Shown piece by piece: positions 26,082-34,057 of a stretch of DNA of 64,000 nt (position 1 is its first letter; every line of letters begins with the position of its first letter). The notes beneath the pieces were generated by a model. That model did no database searches, was not told the DNA's origin, and saw nothing but the letters and a program-made list of their open reading frames with translations. Origin of the DNA: Streptomyces sp. NBC_01498 (GTDB lineage Bacteria > Actinomycetota > Actinomycetes > Streptomycetales > Streptomycetaceae); assembly GCF_036327775.1 (NCBI RefSeq), contig NZ_CP109598.1, positions 186,001-250,000 on the forward strand, read 5' to 3'. The translations under genes were made by a program, and so were the position numbers.

Positions 26082-27923
26082 ATGGGGAGAGACAGTGACG
26101 AGAAGGGGACGGGGCCGGAAGCGGGCGACTCCGCCCCGCAGGACGTGACGAGCGCGGACACGGGACCCGGGGAACCCCGTGACGCCGTACCGCCGCCGAG
26201 GCCGGCCGGACCCCCGGCCCCGCAGTCGCCCGCCTTACCGCCCGTCGTACCGCCGGCCCGGCCGCCGGTCGCCCCGCCGCCGCCCGGCGGGCCGTTCGCC
26301 CTCGGACCTCCCCCGCCCGGGGAACCGCCCCGGCCGGCCGCACCCCCGACGCCCGTCGGGCCGCCGACCGCGCCCGCCCGGGTGGCCGCCGTCGCGCTGC
26401 TCAACCTCACGGGTCTCGGGCTCGGTTACGCCCTGCTCCGCGACCGGCTGCGGCTCGTCCTCGCCCTGGCCGTGACCGGGCTGTTCCTGTTCCTCCTGCT
26501 GCCCGCCGACACCGACGGCGCGCCCGGCCCGCTGGTCCTGCTGTACCTCCTGGTGCTGGTCGGCGCCGCCGTCGACGGGGCGCGACGCGCCCGGGTCCCG
26601 GCGCCGCGACCGCCGCTGCTGCTCCCGGCCCTGCCGCCCGCCGTGGCCGTCGCCCTGGCACTGGTCCTGCTCGCCCTGCCGGTGGGCGGGGCCGTCGCCT
26701 ACGAGGCCGCGCGCCAGGAGGCCGTCGAGCGGATGCTGCTCGGCCGGCTCGCCGAGGCCGACCGGAAGGTCGAGGCGACACGCGCGAGCGGGGGAACGAA
26801 CAACGCCAAGAGGGTGGGGTTCACCTCCGCCCTCGGCGTCTACCGTGAACTCGGCGAGAAGGAGGGGGATTCGAGGGCGGGCAGGCTCGTGCCCGAGCGG
26901 CTGGAGGCGTTCTACGACGCGGTCTCCGTCCCGTACGCAGAGAAGGAGTACTGCGACGCCGTCGACGCCCTGGCCTATCTGCGTGACGTGCCCGACACGG
27001 TCGACAGGAAGCTGCTCGGCAAGCTGACCACCTGGCCCGACACGCCGTTGGCCACCTCCCTCCTGGAGTGCGGGAAGCTGGGGCTGGCCCCGGGCCAAGC
27101 GGGCACGAACGGCACCGATCTGGCCGAACTCCTCGCCACCTTCCCGGACTCGGCGCAGGCGGCCGAGGTCGGGCCGGCCGTCTCCGCCGCCATCGAGCAG
27201 CGCACCGGTGAACTGGGCGGAACCGATCCCTGCGCCACCACCGCGCAGTTGCGGAGCATCGCCGTCCTGGTCGACTCCTTCGAGACGGACACCGTGGCGC
27301 TGAAGAAGAGCGCGGCGTCGGCCGTCGAGTCGGGGACCTACTCCTGCGGGGTGGACCAGTTCAAGGACAAGCAGTTCGACGAGGCCCTGGAGACCCTGAC
27401 CTCGTTCGGGTCCACCTACAAGGACAGCGCCCGCAAGGACCGCGCGCGGGACATCGCGATCGCCGCCGAGATCGCCACGGAGCGGGCGGCGGCCGGCAAG
27501 CGGCTCCCGCCCGCGAGCGCGCCCGGCGGCGCCCGGCTTGAGGTGGTGATCAGCAATGACTCGTCGGACGCGGTCGAGATCCTCTACACCGGGCCCGTGA
27601 CGGGCACCGTCAAGATCAAGGCGTGCGGGGGCTGCGAGAACTACACCAGTTACGACGCCGCCGACCGCGCCTGCAAGGGCTCCGGCAAGAACTTCCCGAA
27701 GAAGACGCTGCGGCTGCCCGTGGGCGACTACCACTTCCTCCTCAAGCACTCCGGGACGGCGGCCGACGAGGTCACCAGCACCGCCGACGGCATGTCGATC
27801 GATCCCGGGTACTCGTACACGTACTGCAGTTACGTGGTCGAGACGAGCCCGCTGGACCCGAGCCCGTTCGACCCGCTGGACCCCATCGTCCCGCTGGACC
27901 CGCTGGAGTCGCTGACCCGGTAG
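26082..27923 (+). CDS. Multi-pass membrane protein with Pro-rich N-terminus
   Basis: 613 residues. Layout: an acidic then Pro-rich cytoplasmic tail (about 1-100, PPVVPPARPPVAPPPP); four hydrophobic segments between about 105 and 215 (VAALLNLTGLGLGYALL, LVLALAVTGLFLFLLLP, LVLLYLLVLVGAAV, VAVALALVLLALPVGG); and a long probably extracellular part with repeated helical pairs like TPR (KDKQFDEALETLTSFGSTYK) ending in a Cys-containing beta domain (KIKACGGCENYTSYD, YTYCSYVVE) and a Pro/Asp tail (LDPSPFDPLDPIVPLDP). The function is not recognised; it may be an envelope-stress or surface protein. ATG follows GGGGAG. Confidence 0.75.
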   Translation: MGRDSDEKGTGPEAGDSAPQDVTSADTGPGEPRDAVPPPRPAGPPAPQSPALPPVVPPARPPVAPPPPGGPFALGPPPPGEPPRPAAPPTPVGPPTAPARVAAVALLNLTGLGLGYALLRDRLRLVLALAVTGLFLFLLLPADTDGAPGPLVLLYLLVLVGAAVDGARRARVPAPRPPLLLPALPPAVAVALALVLLALPVGGAVAYEAARQEAVERMLLGRLAEADRKVEATRASGGTNNAKRVGFTSALGVYRELGEKEGDSRAGRLVPERLEAFYDAVSVPYAEKEYCDAVDALAYLRDVPDTVDRKLLGKLTTWPDTPLATSLLECGKLGLAPGQAGTNGTDLAELLATFPDSAQAAEVGPAVSAAIEQRTGELGGTDPCATTAQLRSIAVLVDSFETDTVALKKSAASAVESGTYSCGVDQFKDKQFDEALETLTSFGSTYKDSARKDRARDIAIAAEIATERAAAGKRLPPASAPGGARLEVVISNDSSDAVEILYTGPVTGTVKIKACGGCENYTSYDAADRACKGSGKNFPKKTLRLPVGDYHFLLKHSGTAADEVTSTADGMSIDPGYSYTYCSYVVETSPLDPSPFDPLDPIVPLDPLESLTR

Positions 27924-28059
27924 CGCGGCGGGCCCTCCCGTAGGATCCACGGCATGGGAATGAGCTGAGCACACGAGCGTGGTCCGTGACCACCACCTGC
28001 CGCCCGGCAGCCGCCGGGCCGCGTTCGTGTGCCGTCAACTCCCAGGGAGAACAAGCCCC

Positions 28060-28893
28060 GTGTCGTACGTATCGCCGTCCCCCGTCCTGAACCGCCGCGT
28101 GGAGCGGCTGCGTGAGATCGCCGAGGCCGAACCACGGCTGGAGGGCGTCCTGTTGTACGGGTCGTGGACCCTGGGCGAGTCGGACGAGCACTCCGACATC
28201 GACGCCTGCCTGTTCGTACGGGACGCGGACGCCGACCGCTTCGACGGGCCGGAGTTCGTGGCCCGGCTGGCGCCGCTCAGGCTCGCCCACCTCAACACCC
28301 ACGGCGTCCTCGCCGTCGTCTTCGACGACCTGATGCGCGGGGAGTTCCATGTCGATCCGGCGGGGACGGGCATCGACCTCGTCGCGTCCTGGCAGGGGAA
28401 GGTCCATCTGCCCGACCCCGGCTCCGCCGTGCTGCTGGACCGCAGCGGGCGGCTGACCGCCGTCGCGCGGCGGCTCGCCACCTTCCGGCCGCCCGAACCG
28501 GTCGCCACGGCACAGGAGTTGTGCGACGAGCTCGCCAACTGGACGCTGATGCTGGCGCATGTGCGGGCGCGGGGTGAGAACGCGCGTGCCCACAACCTGC
28601 TGCACGCGGTCGTGTCGCCGCTCCAGCTGAAGCTGTGCCGGCTGCTGCGCGGCTCCACGGCCCACTGGCTCACCCCGAGCCGCGCGCTGGAGCGGGACCT
28701 TCCGGCGGCCGATGTGGCCCGTCATCTGGCGACGACCGGCGGGGCGGGGCCGGAGGAGCTTCGCGCGGCGGCGCGGGAGGGCTGGCGGTGGAGCCGGGAG
28801 CTGGCCGCCGAGGCGGCGGAGCGCTGGGGCACCCGGCTGCCGTACCGACTGCACGACGAGATCGCCGAGTTGCTGACCGCGCGGAGCCGCTGA
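28060..28893 (+). CDS. Nucleotidyltransferase-fold protein (lincosamide nucleotidyltransferase-like)
   Basis: 277 residues from GTG 28060. The pol-beta superfamily signature is clear near residue 32: LLYGSWTLGESDEHSDIDAC (GS...DxD), with a third acidic residue in MRGEFHVDPAGTGIDLV. A helical C-terminal domain follows. The arrangement resembles Lnu(B)/Lnu(F)-type antibiotic nucleotidyltransferases, but single actinobacterial homologues are often of unknown role. No mobile element or resistance gene is nearby. Confidence 0.78.
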   Translation: MSYVSPSPVLNRRVERLREIAEAEPRLEGVLLYGSWTLGESDEHSDIDACLFVRDADADRFDGPEFVARLAPLRLAHLNTHGVLAVVFDDLMRGEFHVDPAGTGIDLVASWQGKVHLPDPGSAVLLDRSGRLTAVARRLATFRPPEPVATAQELCDELANWTLMLAHVRARGENARAHNLLHAVVSPLQLKLCRLLRGSTAHWLTPSRALERDLPAADVARHLATTGGAGPEELRAAAREGWRWSRELAAEAAERWGTRLPYRLHDEIAELLTARSR

Positions 28894-28968
28894 CCCGGTG
28901 CGGCGCGGTGGTACGCGGACCGGCGCGGGGCCCGTCGCCGGGTCCCCCGTCCGGCGGCCCACCCGGCC

Positions 28969-29016
28969 TTGACACGCGTCCGGGGCGCCGCCTACCGTCT
29001 CGATGAATCGATTCAT
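28969..29016 (+). promoter_or_regulatory. Promoter and palindromic operator of the rhamnose operon
   Basis: TTGACA (28969-28974), 18-base spacer, TACCGT (28993-28998), then the perfect 14-bp palindrome ATGAATCGATTCAT (29003-29016) at the expected transcription start. The centre-CG dyad is typical of LacI-family operators. It lies 31 bases before the aldolase-dehydrogenase ATG. Confidence 0.75.
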
Positions 29017-29047
29017 TCATCGATCTGGGAGCGAAGGAAGCCGCTTG

Positions 29048-31105
29048 ATGACGCCCTCCCCCGACACCTCCGCGACCTCGCCGGCCGACGAACTCCTCGC
29101 GCGCTCAAACCGGTTGGGGGCGGACCCGCGCAACACCAACTACGCGGGCGGCAACACCTCCGCCAAGGGACTTGCTCCCGATCCGGTGAGCGGCGCGGAC
29201 ACCGAACTGATGTGGGTGAAGGGGTCCGGCGGGGATCTGGGCACGCTCACCGAGCCGGGTCTGGCCGTGCTCCGGCTGGACCGGCTGCGGGCCCTCGCCG
29301 AGGTGTATCCGGGCGTGGAACGCGAGGACGAGATGGTGGCCGCGTTCGACCACTGTCTGCACGGCAGGGGCGGCGCGGCGCCCTCCATCGACACCGCCAT
29401 GCACGGCCTGGTGGACGCCGCACACGTCGATCATCTGCATCCGGACTCCGGCATCGCGCTCGCCTGCGCGGCCGACGGCGAGGCACTGACCGCGGAGTGC
29501 TTCGGCGAGCGCGTGGCGTGGGTGGACTGGCGCCGTCCCGGCTTCCAGCTCGGCCTGGACATCGCCGCGGTGCGCAGGAACCACCCGCGGGCGATCGGCT
29601 GTGTGCTGGGCGGCCACGGCATCACCGCCTGGGGCGAGACCTCGCGGGAGTGCGAGGAGAACTCGCTGAGCATCATCCGCGAGGCCGAGGCGTTCCTGGC
29701 GAAGCGCGGCAGGCCCGACCCGTTCGGCCCGCTCCTGGACGGGTACGGCCCGCTGCCCGAGGCCGAACGGCGGGCGCGCGCCGCCGCGTTGGGCCCCGTC
29801 CTGCGCGGGCTGGCCTCCGCGGACCAGCGGCGGGTGGGTCACTTCACGGACAGCGCGCCCGTGCTGGACTTCCTGGCCCGCGCCGAACACCCGCGCCTCG
29901 CGGCCCTCGGCACCTCGTGCCCGGACCACTTCCTCCGTACGAAGGTACGGCCGATGGTCCTCGACCTGCCCGCGTCCGCGCCGCTCGACGAGGTGACGGA
30001 GCGGCTGGCGCGGCTGCACGAGGAGTACCGCGCCCAGTACGCCGCGTACTACGAGCGGCACGCCGACGCGGACTCCCCGGCGATGCGCGGGGCGGACCCG
30101 GCGATCGTGCTGGTGCCCGGCGTGGGCATGTTCTCCTACGGGGCGGACAAGCAGACGGCGCGGGTGGCGGGCGAGTTCTACCTCAACGCGATCCAGGTGA
30201 TGCGGGGCGCGGAGGCCGTGTCCTCGTACGCGCCGATCGGCGAGTCGGAGAAGTTCCGCATCGAGTACTGGGCGCTGGAGGAGGCGAAGCTCCGGCGGAT
30301 GCCGGCGCCGCGTCCGCTGGCCGCGCGGGTGGCACTGGTGACCGGCGGCGGGTCGGGCATCGGGCGGGCGATCGCGCACCGGCTGGCGGCCGAGGGCGCG
30401 TGCGTGGTCGTCGCGGATGTCGACGCGGAGAGCGCGGCGCGGGTCGCGGACGAACTGGGCGGCCCGGACCGGGCGTCGGCGGTCACGGTCGACGTGACGG
30501 ACGAGGAGGCGATCACCGCCGCTTTCCGCGCGGCGGTGCTCGCCTTCGGCGGGGTGGACCTGGTCGTCAACAACGCGGGCATCTCGATCTCGAAGCCACT
30601 GCTGGAGACGACGGCGCGGGACTGGGACCTCCAGCACGACATCATGGCGCGCGGCTCGTTCCTGGTGTCGCGGGAGGCGGCGCGGGTGATGTCGGCTCAG
30701 GGTCTGGGGGGCGACATCGTGTACATCGCGTCGAAGAACGCGGTGGTCGCGGGTCCCCACAACATCGCCTACGCGGCGACGAAGGCGGACCAGGCGCACC
30801 AGGTGCGGCTGCTGGCGGCCGAGTTGGGCGAGCACGGGATCCGGGTCAACGGTGTCAACCCGGACGGCGTGGTGCGCGGTTCGGGGATCTTCGCGGCCGG
30901 GTGGGGGGCGAAGCGGGCGGCGGTGTACGGGGTGCCGGAGGAGGAGCTGGGCGCGTTCTACGCCCGGCGGACCCTGCTGGGGCGGGAGGTGCTGCCGGAG
31001 CATGTGGCGAACGCGGTGTTCGCCCTGACCGGCGGGGACCTCACGCACACGACCGGTCTGCTCGTTCCCGTCGACGCGGGTGTGGCCGCGGCGTTCCTGC
31101 GCTGA
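29048..31105 (+). CDS. rhaEW: Bifunctional rhamnulose-phosphate aldolase / short-chain dehydrogenase (RhaEW type)
   Basis: 685 residues from ATG 29048 (GAAGGAAG upstream). Residues 1-415 are a class II aldolase/adducin domain (NTNYAGGNTSAKG, WVKGSGGDLGTL, HVDHLHPDSGIA with metal His, CVLGGHGITAWG). Residues about 420-685 are a short-chain dehydrogenase: ALVTGGGSGIGRAIA (NAD site), NNAGISISKP, YIASKNAVVAG and YAATKADQ (Tyr-Lys). It splits L-rhamnulose-1-phosphate into DHAP and lactaldehyde and oxidises the latter. Followed after 18 bases by rhamnulokinase. Controlled by the palindrome just upstream; the LacI-type regulator and transporter genes are not in the window. Confidence 0.92.
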   Translation: MTPSPDTSATSPADELLARSNRLGADPRNTNYAGGNTSAKGLAPDPVSGADTELMWVKGSGGDLGTLTEPGLAVLRLDRLRALAEVYPGVEREDEMVAAFDHCLHGRGGAAPSIDTAMHGLVDAAHVDHLHPDSGIALACAADGEALTAECFGERVAWVDWRRPGFQLGLDIAAVRRNHPRAIGCVLGGHGITAWGETSRECEENSLSIIREAEAFLAKRGRPDPFGPLLDGYGPLPEAERRARAAALGPVLRGLASADQRRVGHFTDSAPVLDFLARAEHPRLAALGTSCPDHFLRTKVRPMVLDLPASAPLDEVTERLARLHEEYRAQYAAYYERHADADSPAMRGADPAIVLVPGVGMFSYGADKQTARVAGEFYLNAIQVMRGAEAVSSYAPIGESEKFRIEYWALEEAKLRRMPAPRPLAARVALVTGGGSGIGRAIAHRLAAEGACVVVADVDAESAARVADELGGPDRASAVTVDVTDEEAITAAFRAAVLAFGGVDLVVNNAGISISKPLLETTARDWDLQHDIMARGSFLVSREAARVMSAQGLGGDIVYIASKNAVVAGPHNIAYAATKADQAHQVRLLAAELGEHGIRVNGVNPDGVVRGSGIFAAGWGAKRAAVYGVPEEELGAFYARRTLLGREVLPEHVANAVFALTGGDLTHTTGLLVPVDAGVAAAFLR

Positions 31106-31123
31106 GCCGGGAGGGCGGGGTCC

Positions 31124-32680
31124 GTGGTGTCGTACGGCATCGGAACAGCCGGTTCCGGGGAGCGGCGCGCGGGCGCCGACGCGGTCTTCCTCGCCGTGGA
31201 TCTGGGCGCGTCCAGCGGGCGGGTGATGGCGGGGCGCGTGGGCGGTTCGGGACGGGCGGACGGGACCGGTCGGCGTGGCCGGGACGGTGGCCGGACGCTG
31301 GAGCTGACCGAGGTGCACCGCTTCGCGAACCGGCCGGTGCGGCTGCCGGGAAGCCTGCGGTGGGACGTGCTGGGGCTCCACCGGGGCGTGCTCGACGGAC
31401 TGGGCCGGGCGGCCCGCGCGTACGACGTGGCGTCGATCGGGATCGACAGCTGGGCGGTCGACTACGGGCTGCTGGACGCGGACGGGCAGCTGCTGGGCAA
31501 TCCGCACCACTACCGGGACGGCCGGACCGAGGGGATGGCCGAGCGGGTCCGGTCGAGGGTCCCGGCCGACGAGCTGTACCGGATCACCGGGTTGCAGCAT
31601 CTGCCGTTCAACACGGTCCTCCAGCTCACGGCGGCTGCCGGAAGTGCCCAACTGGGCGTGGCGAGAACGCTGTTGATGATCCCGGATCTGCTGACGCACT
31701 GGCTCACCGGCAGCGTCGGCGCGGAAGCCACCAACGCGTCCACCACGGGTCTCTTCGACGCGCGGGCGGGTGAGTGGTCGGGGGCGCTGATGGACCGGCT
31801 GGGCATCGACCGGGGTCTGTTCCCGCCGCTCCGGCGGCCGGGGGACGCGGCGGGGACGCTGCTGCCGTACGTGGCGGCCGAGACCGGGCTGCCGGAGTCG
31901 ACACCGGTCACCGCCGTGGCCTCGCACGACACGGCGTCTGCGGTGGCGGGCGTGCCGGCGACGGGGCCGGGCTTCGCGTACGTCTCGTGCGGTACCTGGT
32001 CGCTGGCCGGGCTGGAGCTGGCCGCGCCGGTGATCACCGAGGCGTCACGGGCCGCGAACTTCACCAACGAGCTGGGGCTGGACGGCAGTTACCGCTTCCT
32101 GCGCAATGTGATGGGGCTCTGGCTGCTGTCGGAGAGCCTGCGGACGTGGGCGGACCGGGGGCAGCCCGCCGAGCTGGGGCCGCTGCTGGAACAGGCGGAC
32201 GGATCACGGCCGTTCGCCGCGCTGGTCGACCCGGACGACCCGTCGTTCCTGGCGCCGGGCGACATGCCGGCCCGTATCGCGGCGTACTGCGCGCGCACCG
32301 GCCAGCGACCGCCCGTCGACCGGGCGGCGACGGTCCGCTGTGTCCTGGAGAGTCTGGCGCTGGCGCACCGGGCCGCGCTGCGGACGGCGGCGGAGCTGTC
32401 CGGCACCGACATCCGGGTGGTGCACCTGGTGGGCGGCGGCAGCCGCAACGAACTGCTCTGCCGGCTGACGGCGGACGCCACGGGCCTGCCGGTGGTGGCG
32501 GGCCCGGCGGAGGCCACGGCGCTCGGCAACATCCTGGTGCAGGCCCGCGCCCAGGGCCTCGTGGGCGACCGTGCCGCCCTGCGCCGGCTGATCGCCGCCA
32601 CGCAGCCGCTGCGCCGGTACGAGCCGGGGGGCGACGCCCGCGCGTGGTCGGCGGCGGCGGAACGGGTGGGGCTGGGGTGA
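31124..32680 (+). CDS. rhaB: Rhamnulokinase
   Basis: 518 residues, FGGY carbohydrate kinase. Phosphate-binding FLAVDLGASSGRVMAG near the N-terminus, SIGIDSWAVDYGLLDADGQL and HYRDGRTEGM (rhamnulokinase-type), the catalytic-base region VASHDTASAVAGVPA, SCGTWSLAGLE and the adenosine motif VHLVGGGSRNELLCRLTADA. Phosphorylates L-rhamnulose to the substrate of the upstream fusion enzyme. Two adjacent GTG codons (31124 and 31127) could start it; either follows GGGAGGGCGGGG. Its long N-terminal 20 residues are poorly conserved. A 22-bp hairpin terminates the operon. Confidence 0.92.
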   Translation: MVSYGIGTAGSGERRAGADAVFLAVDLGASSGRVMAGRVGGSGRADGTGRRGRDGGRTLELTEVHRFANRPVRLPGSLRWDVLGLHRGVLDGLGRAARAYDVASIGIDSWAVDYGLLDADGQLLGNPHHYRDGRTEGMAERVRSRVPADELYRITGLQHLPFNTVLQLTAAAGSAQLGVARTLLMIPDLLTHWLTGSVGAEATNASTTGLFDARAGEWSGALMDRLGIDRGLFPPLRRPGDAAGTLLPYVAAETGLPESTPVTAVASHDTASAVAGVPATGPGFAYVSCGTWSLAGLELAAPVITEASRAANFTNELGLDGSYRFLRNVMGLWLLSESLRTWADRGQPAELGPLLEQADGSRPFAALVDPDDPSFLAPGDMPARIAAYCARTGQRPPVDRAATVRCVLESLALAHRAALRTAAELSGTDIRVVHLVGGGSRNELLCRLTADATGLPVVAGPAEATALGNILVQARAQGLVGDRAALRRLIAATQPLRRYEPGGDARAWSAAAERVGLG

Positions 32681-32703
32681 TCGCGCTCGTGGGGAGGGAG
32701 TCC

Positions 32704-32752
32704 GGGCACGGCGTGGGCCCACCGGTTCGGCCGGTGGGCCCACGCCGTGCCC
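32704..32752. terminator. Very strong 22-bp hairpin terminator
   Basis: Perfect 22-bp stem (32704-32725 with 32731-32752) and TTCGG loop, between converging rhaB and the DUF2382 gene. Confidence 0.85.
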
Positions 32753-32785
32753 GTACCGCCCCGGAACGCCGTTCCGGGGGACCGC

Positions 32786-33724
32786 TCAGTGGCTGGGGCC
32801 GCGGCCGCCGCCGTGTCCCCGGTCGCCCCGGCCCTTGTCCTCCTGGCCGGGGGCGACGAACTCGACCCGCTCCTTGCGGACGTCGGCCGAGACCTCCTTC
32901 TGTTCGGTGACCTTCTCGGTCTCCATCCGCACCCGCTCCACCGCGACGGGCTCCTTGCGGATGACCGCCTCCTCGGCGTGCAGGATCACCTCGGTCTCGG
33001 CGTTGCCCATCGGGGACCGGCCGGTGGTGCTCTCCCCCGGCTTGATGGGCTCGCGCACGATGCGGACCTCCTCGTGGGTGATCGGCACCGTGGTCGTGAC
33101 GTTCTCCGTCACCACGACCTTCCGCAGCCGCGCCCGGCCCGACTCGTGCTCCTCGGTCCCGACCCGCAGCCGCTCCTCGGAACGCACCATGTCGTCGTCG
33201 GCGCGACCGGTGGCCGGGGTGTCCTTGGCCATGCCGGCCCGGCCGGTGGTGGCCGCCGGGTCCATGGCGTCGGCCCGGCCGCGCGCGCCGTCGCCGCTCA
33301 TGCCTTCCCGTCCGGTCATGCCCTCACGGCCGTCGGTGGAGCCCTTGGCCGCCGGTGTGCCGGGAGCCGGGCTCATGCCGGGGGACCCGCTGCGCCCACT
33401 GGGGCGGGTGAGGCCGTAGTGGTCGTACAGCTCCTGCTCCTGGCCGACGTCGAGGTGCTCGTCGGCGTCCATGCGGGGGGCGCCCTTGACCATTTCCTTG
33501 GTGTGCGGGATGTGCACACCGTTGTCGTCCTTGGTGGCCCCGTCCAGCGGGACGAAGGACTCCTTCATGCCGAACATGCCGGTCTTGACCGTCACCCACT
33601 CCGCGCGGCCCGTCTCGTTGTCCAGGTACGCCTGCTCGACACTGCCTATCTTCTCCCCGGCGGCGTCGTAGGCGGTCAGACCCGTGAGCTCGCCCACGTG
33701 GTGGAAGACATCATCGGCTGCCAT
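32786..33724 (-). CDS. PRC-barrel and DUF2382 (YsnF/AvaK) stress protein
   Basis: 312 residues. N-terminal PRC-barrel (about 1-115: GLTAYDAAGEKIGSVEQAYL, FVPLDGATKDDNGVHIPH), a Gly/Met-rich linker with repeated GREGM/GRAGM-like units (about 130-190), then the DUF2382 domain (RSEERLRVGTEEHESGRARL, VTTTVPITHEEVRIVREPI, VIRKEPVAVERVRMETEKV), a strongly acidic/basic alternating beta structure found in general-stress and heat-inducible proteins. GGAG precedes the ATG. The U-tract hairpin at 33834-33869 lies about 110 bases upstream. Confidence 0.88.
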   Translation of the reverse strand: MAADDVFHHVGELTGLTAYDAAGEKIGSVEQAYLDNETGRAEWVTVKTGMFGMKESFVPLDGATKDDNGVHIPHTKEMVKGAPRMDADEHLDVGQEQELYDHYGLTRPSGRSGSPGMSPAPGTPAAKGSTDGREGMTGREGMSGDGARGRADAMDPAATTGRAGMAKDTPATGRADDDMVRSEERLRVGTEEHESGRARLRKVVVTENVTTTVPITHEEVRIVREPIKPGESTTGRSPMGNAETEVILHAEEAVIRKEPVAVERVRMETEKVTEQKEVSADVRKERVEFVAPGQEDKGRGDRGHGGGRGPSH

Positions 33725-33829
33725 CAGTGATCACTCCTTGGCGGCGAGCCGGCGGGGTCCGGTATCCCCGCGCGTCGTCTGACTCGCGTAATTCCATGCG
33801 GCACCTGCTGACGGGAGGCGGCAACCAGG

Positions 33830-33935
33830 AAAAGCGCCCCTTTGACCCGTCCGGGGGACAAAGGGGCGCCGCACGCGCTCTGCTGGGCTTCCCGCGAATC
33901 GGCGAGCTGATTCACCCATTCGGGTGACCCGCCCA
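33830..33935 (-). ncRNA. Candidate small RNA or leader with U-tract terminator
   Basis: In the 333-base gap 33725-34057. On the minus strand, hairpins at 33912-33927 (6 bp) and 33834-33844 / 33859-33869 (perfect 11 bp) are followed by TTTT, a canonical intrinsic terminator, unlike the other hairpins here. It is about 190 bases after the alpha-glucosidase stop and 110 bases before the DUF2382 start, so it may end a small RNA, or be an attenuator. The 12-bp palindrome GGTCGTACGACC (33995-34006) is also present. No promoter is certain. Confidence 0.4.
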
Positions 33936-34057
33936 CGGGAGCACCAGCCGACGGTCACGCGTTGTAGGGGCGTGGACACGGAAGGTACCACCGGGGTCGT
34001 ACGACCGCAGGGCGGAAGGCCCGCCACGACGGAAGGGGGCGCCCGCTGCCGAGCCGG

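Noticed and set aside
28060..28893. Acquired lincosamide resistance gene
   Set aside because: Only fold-level motifs support it; normal composition and no mobile element.
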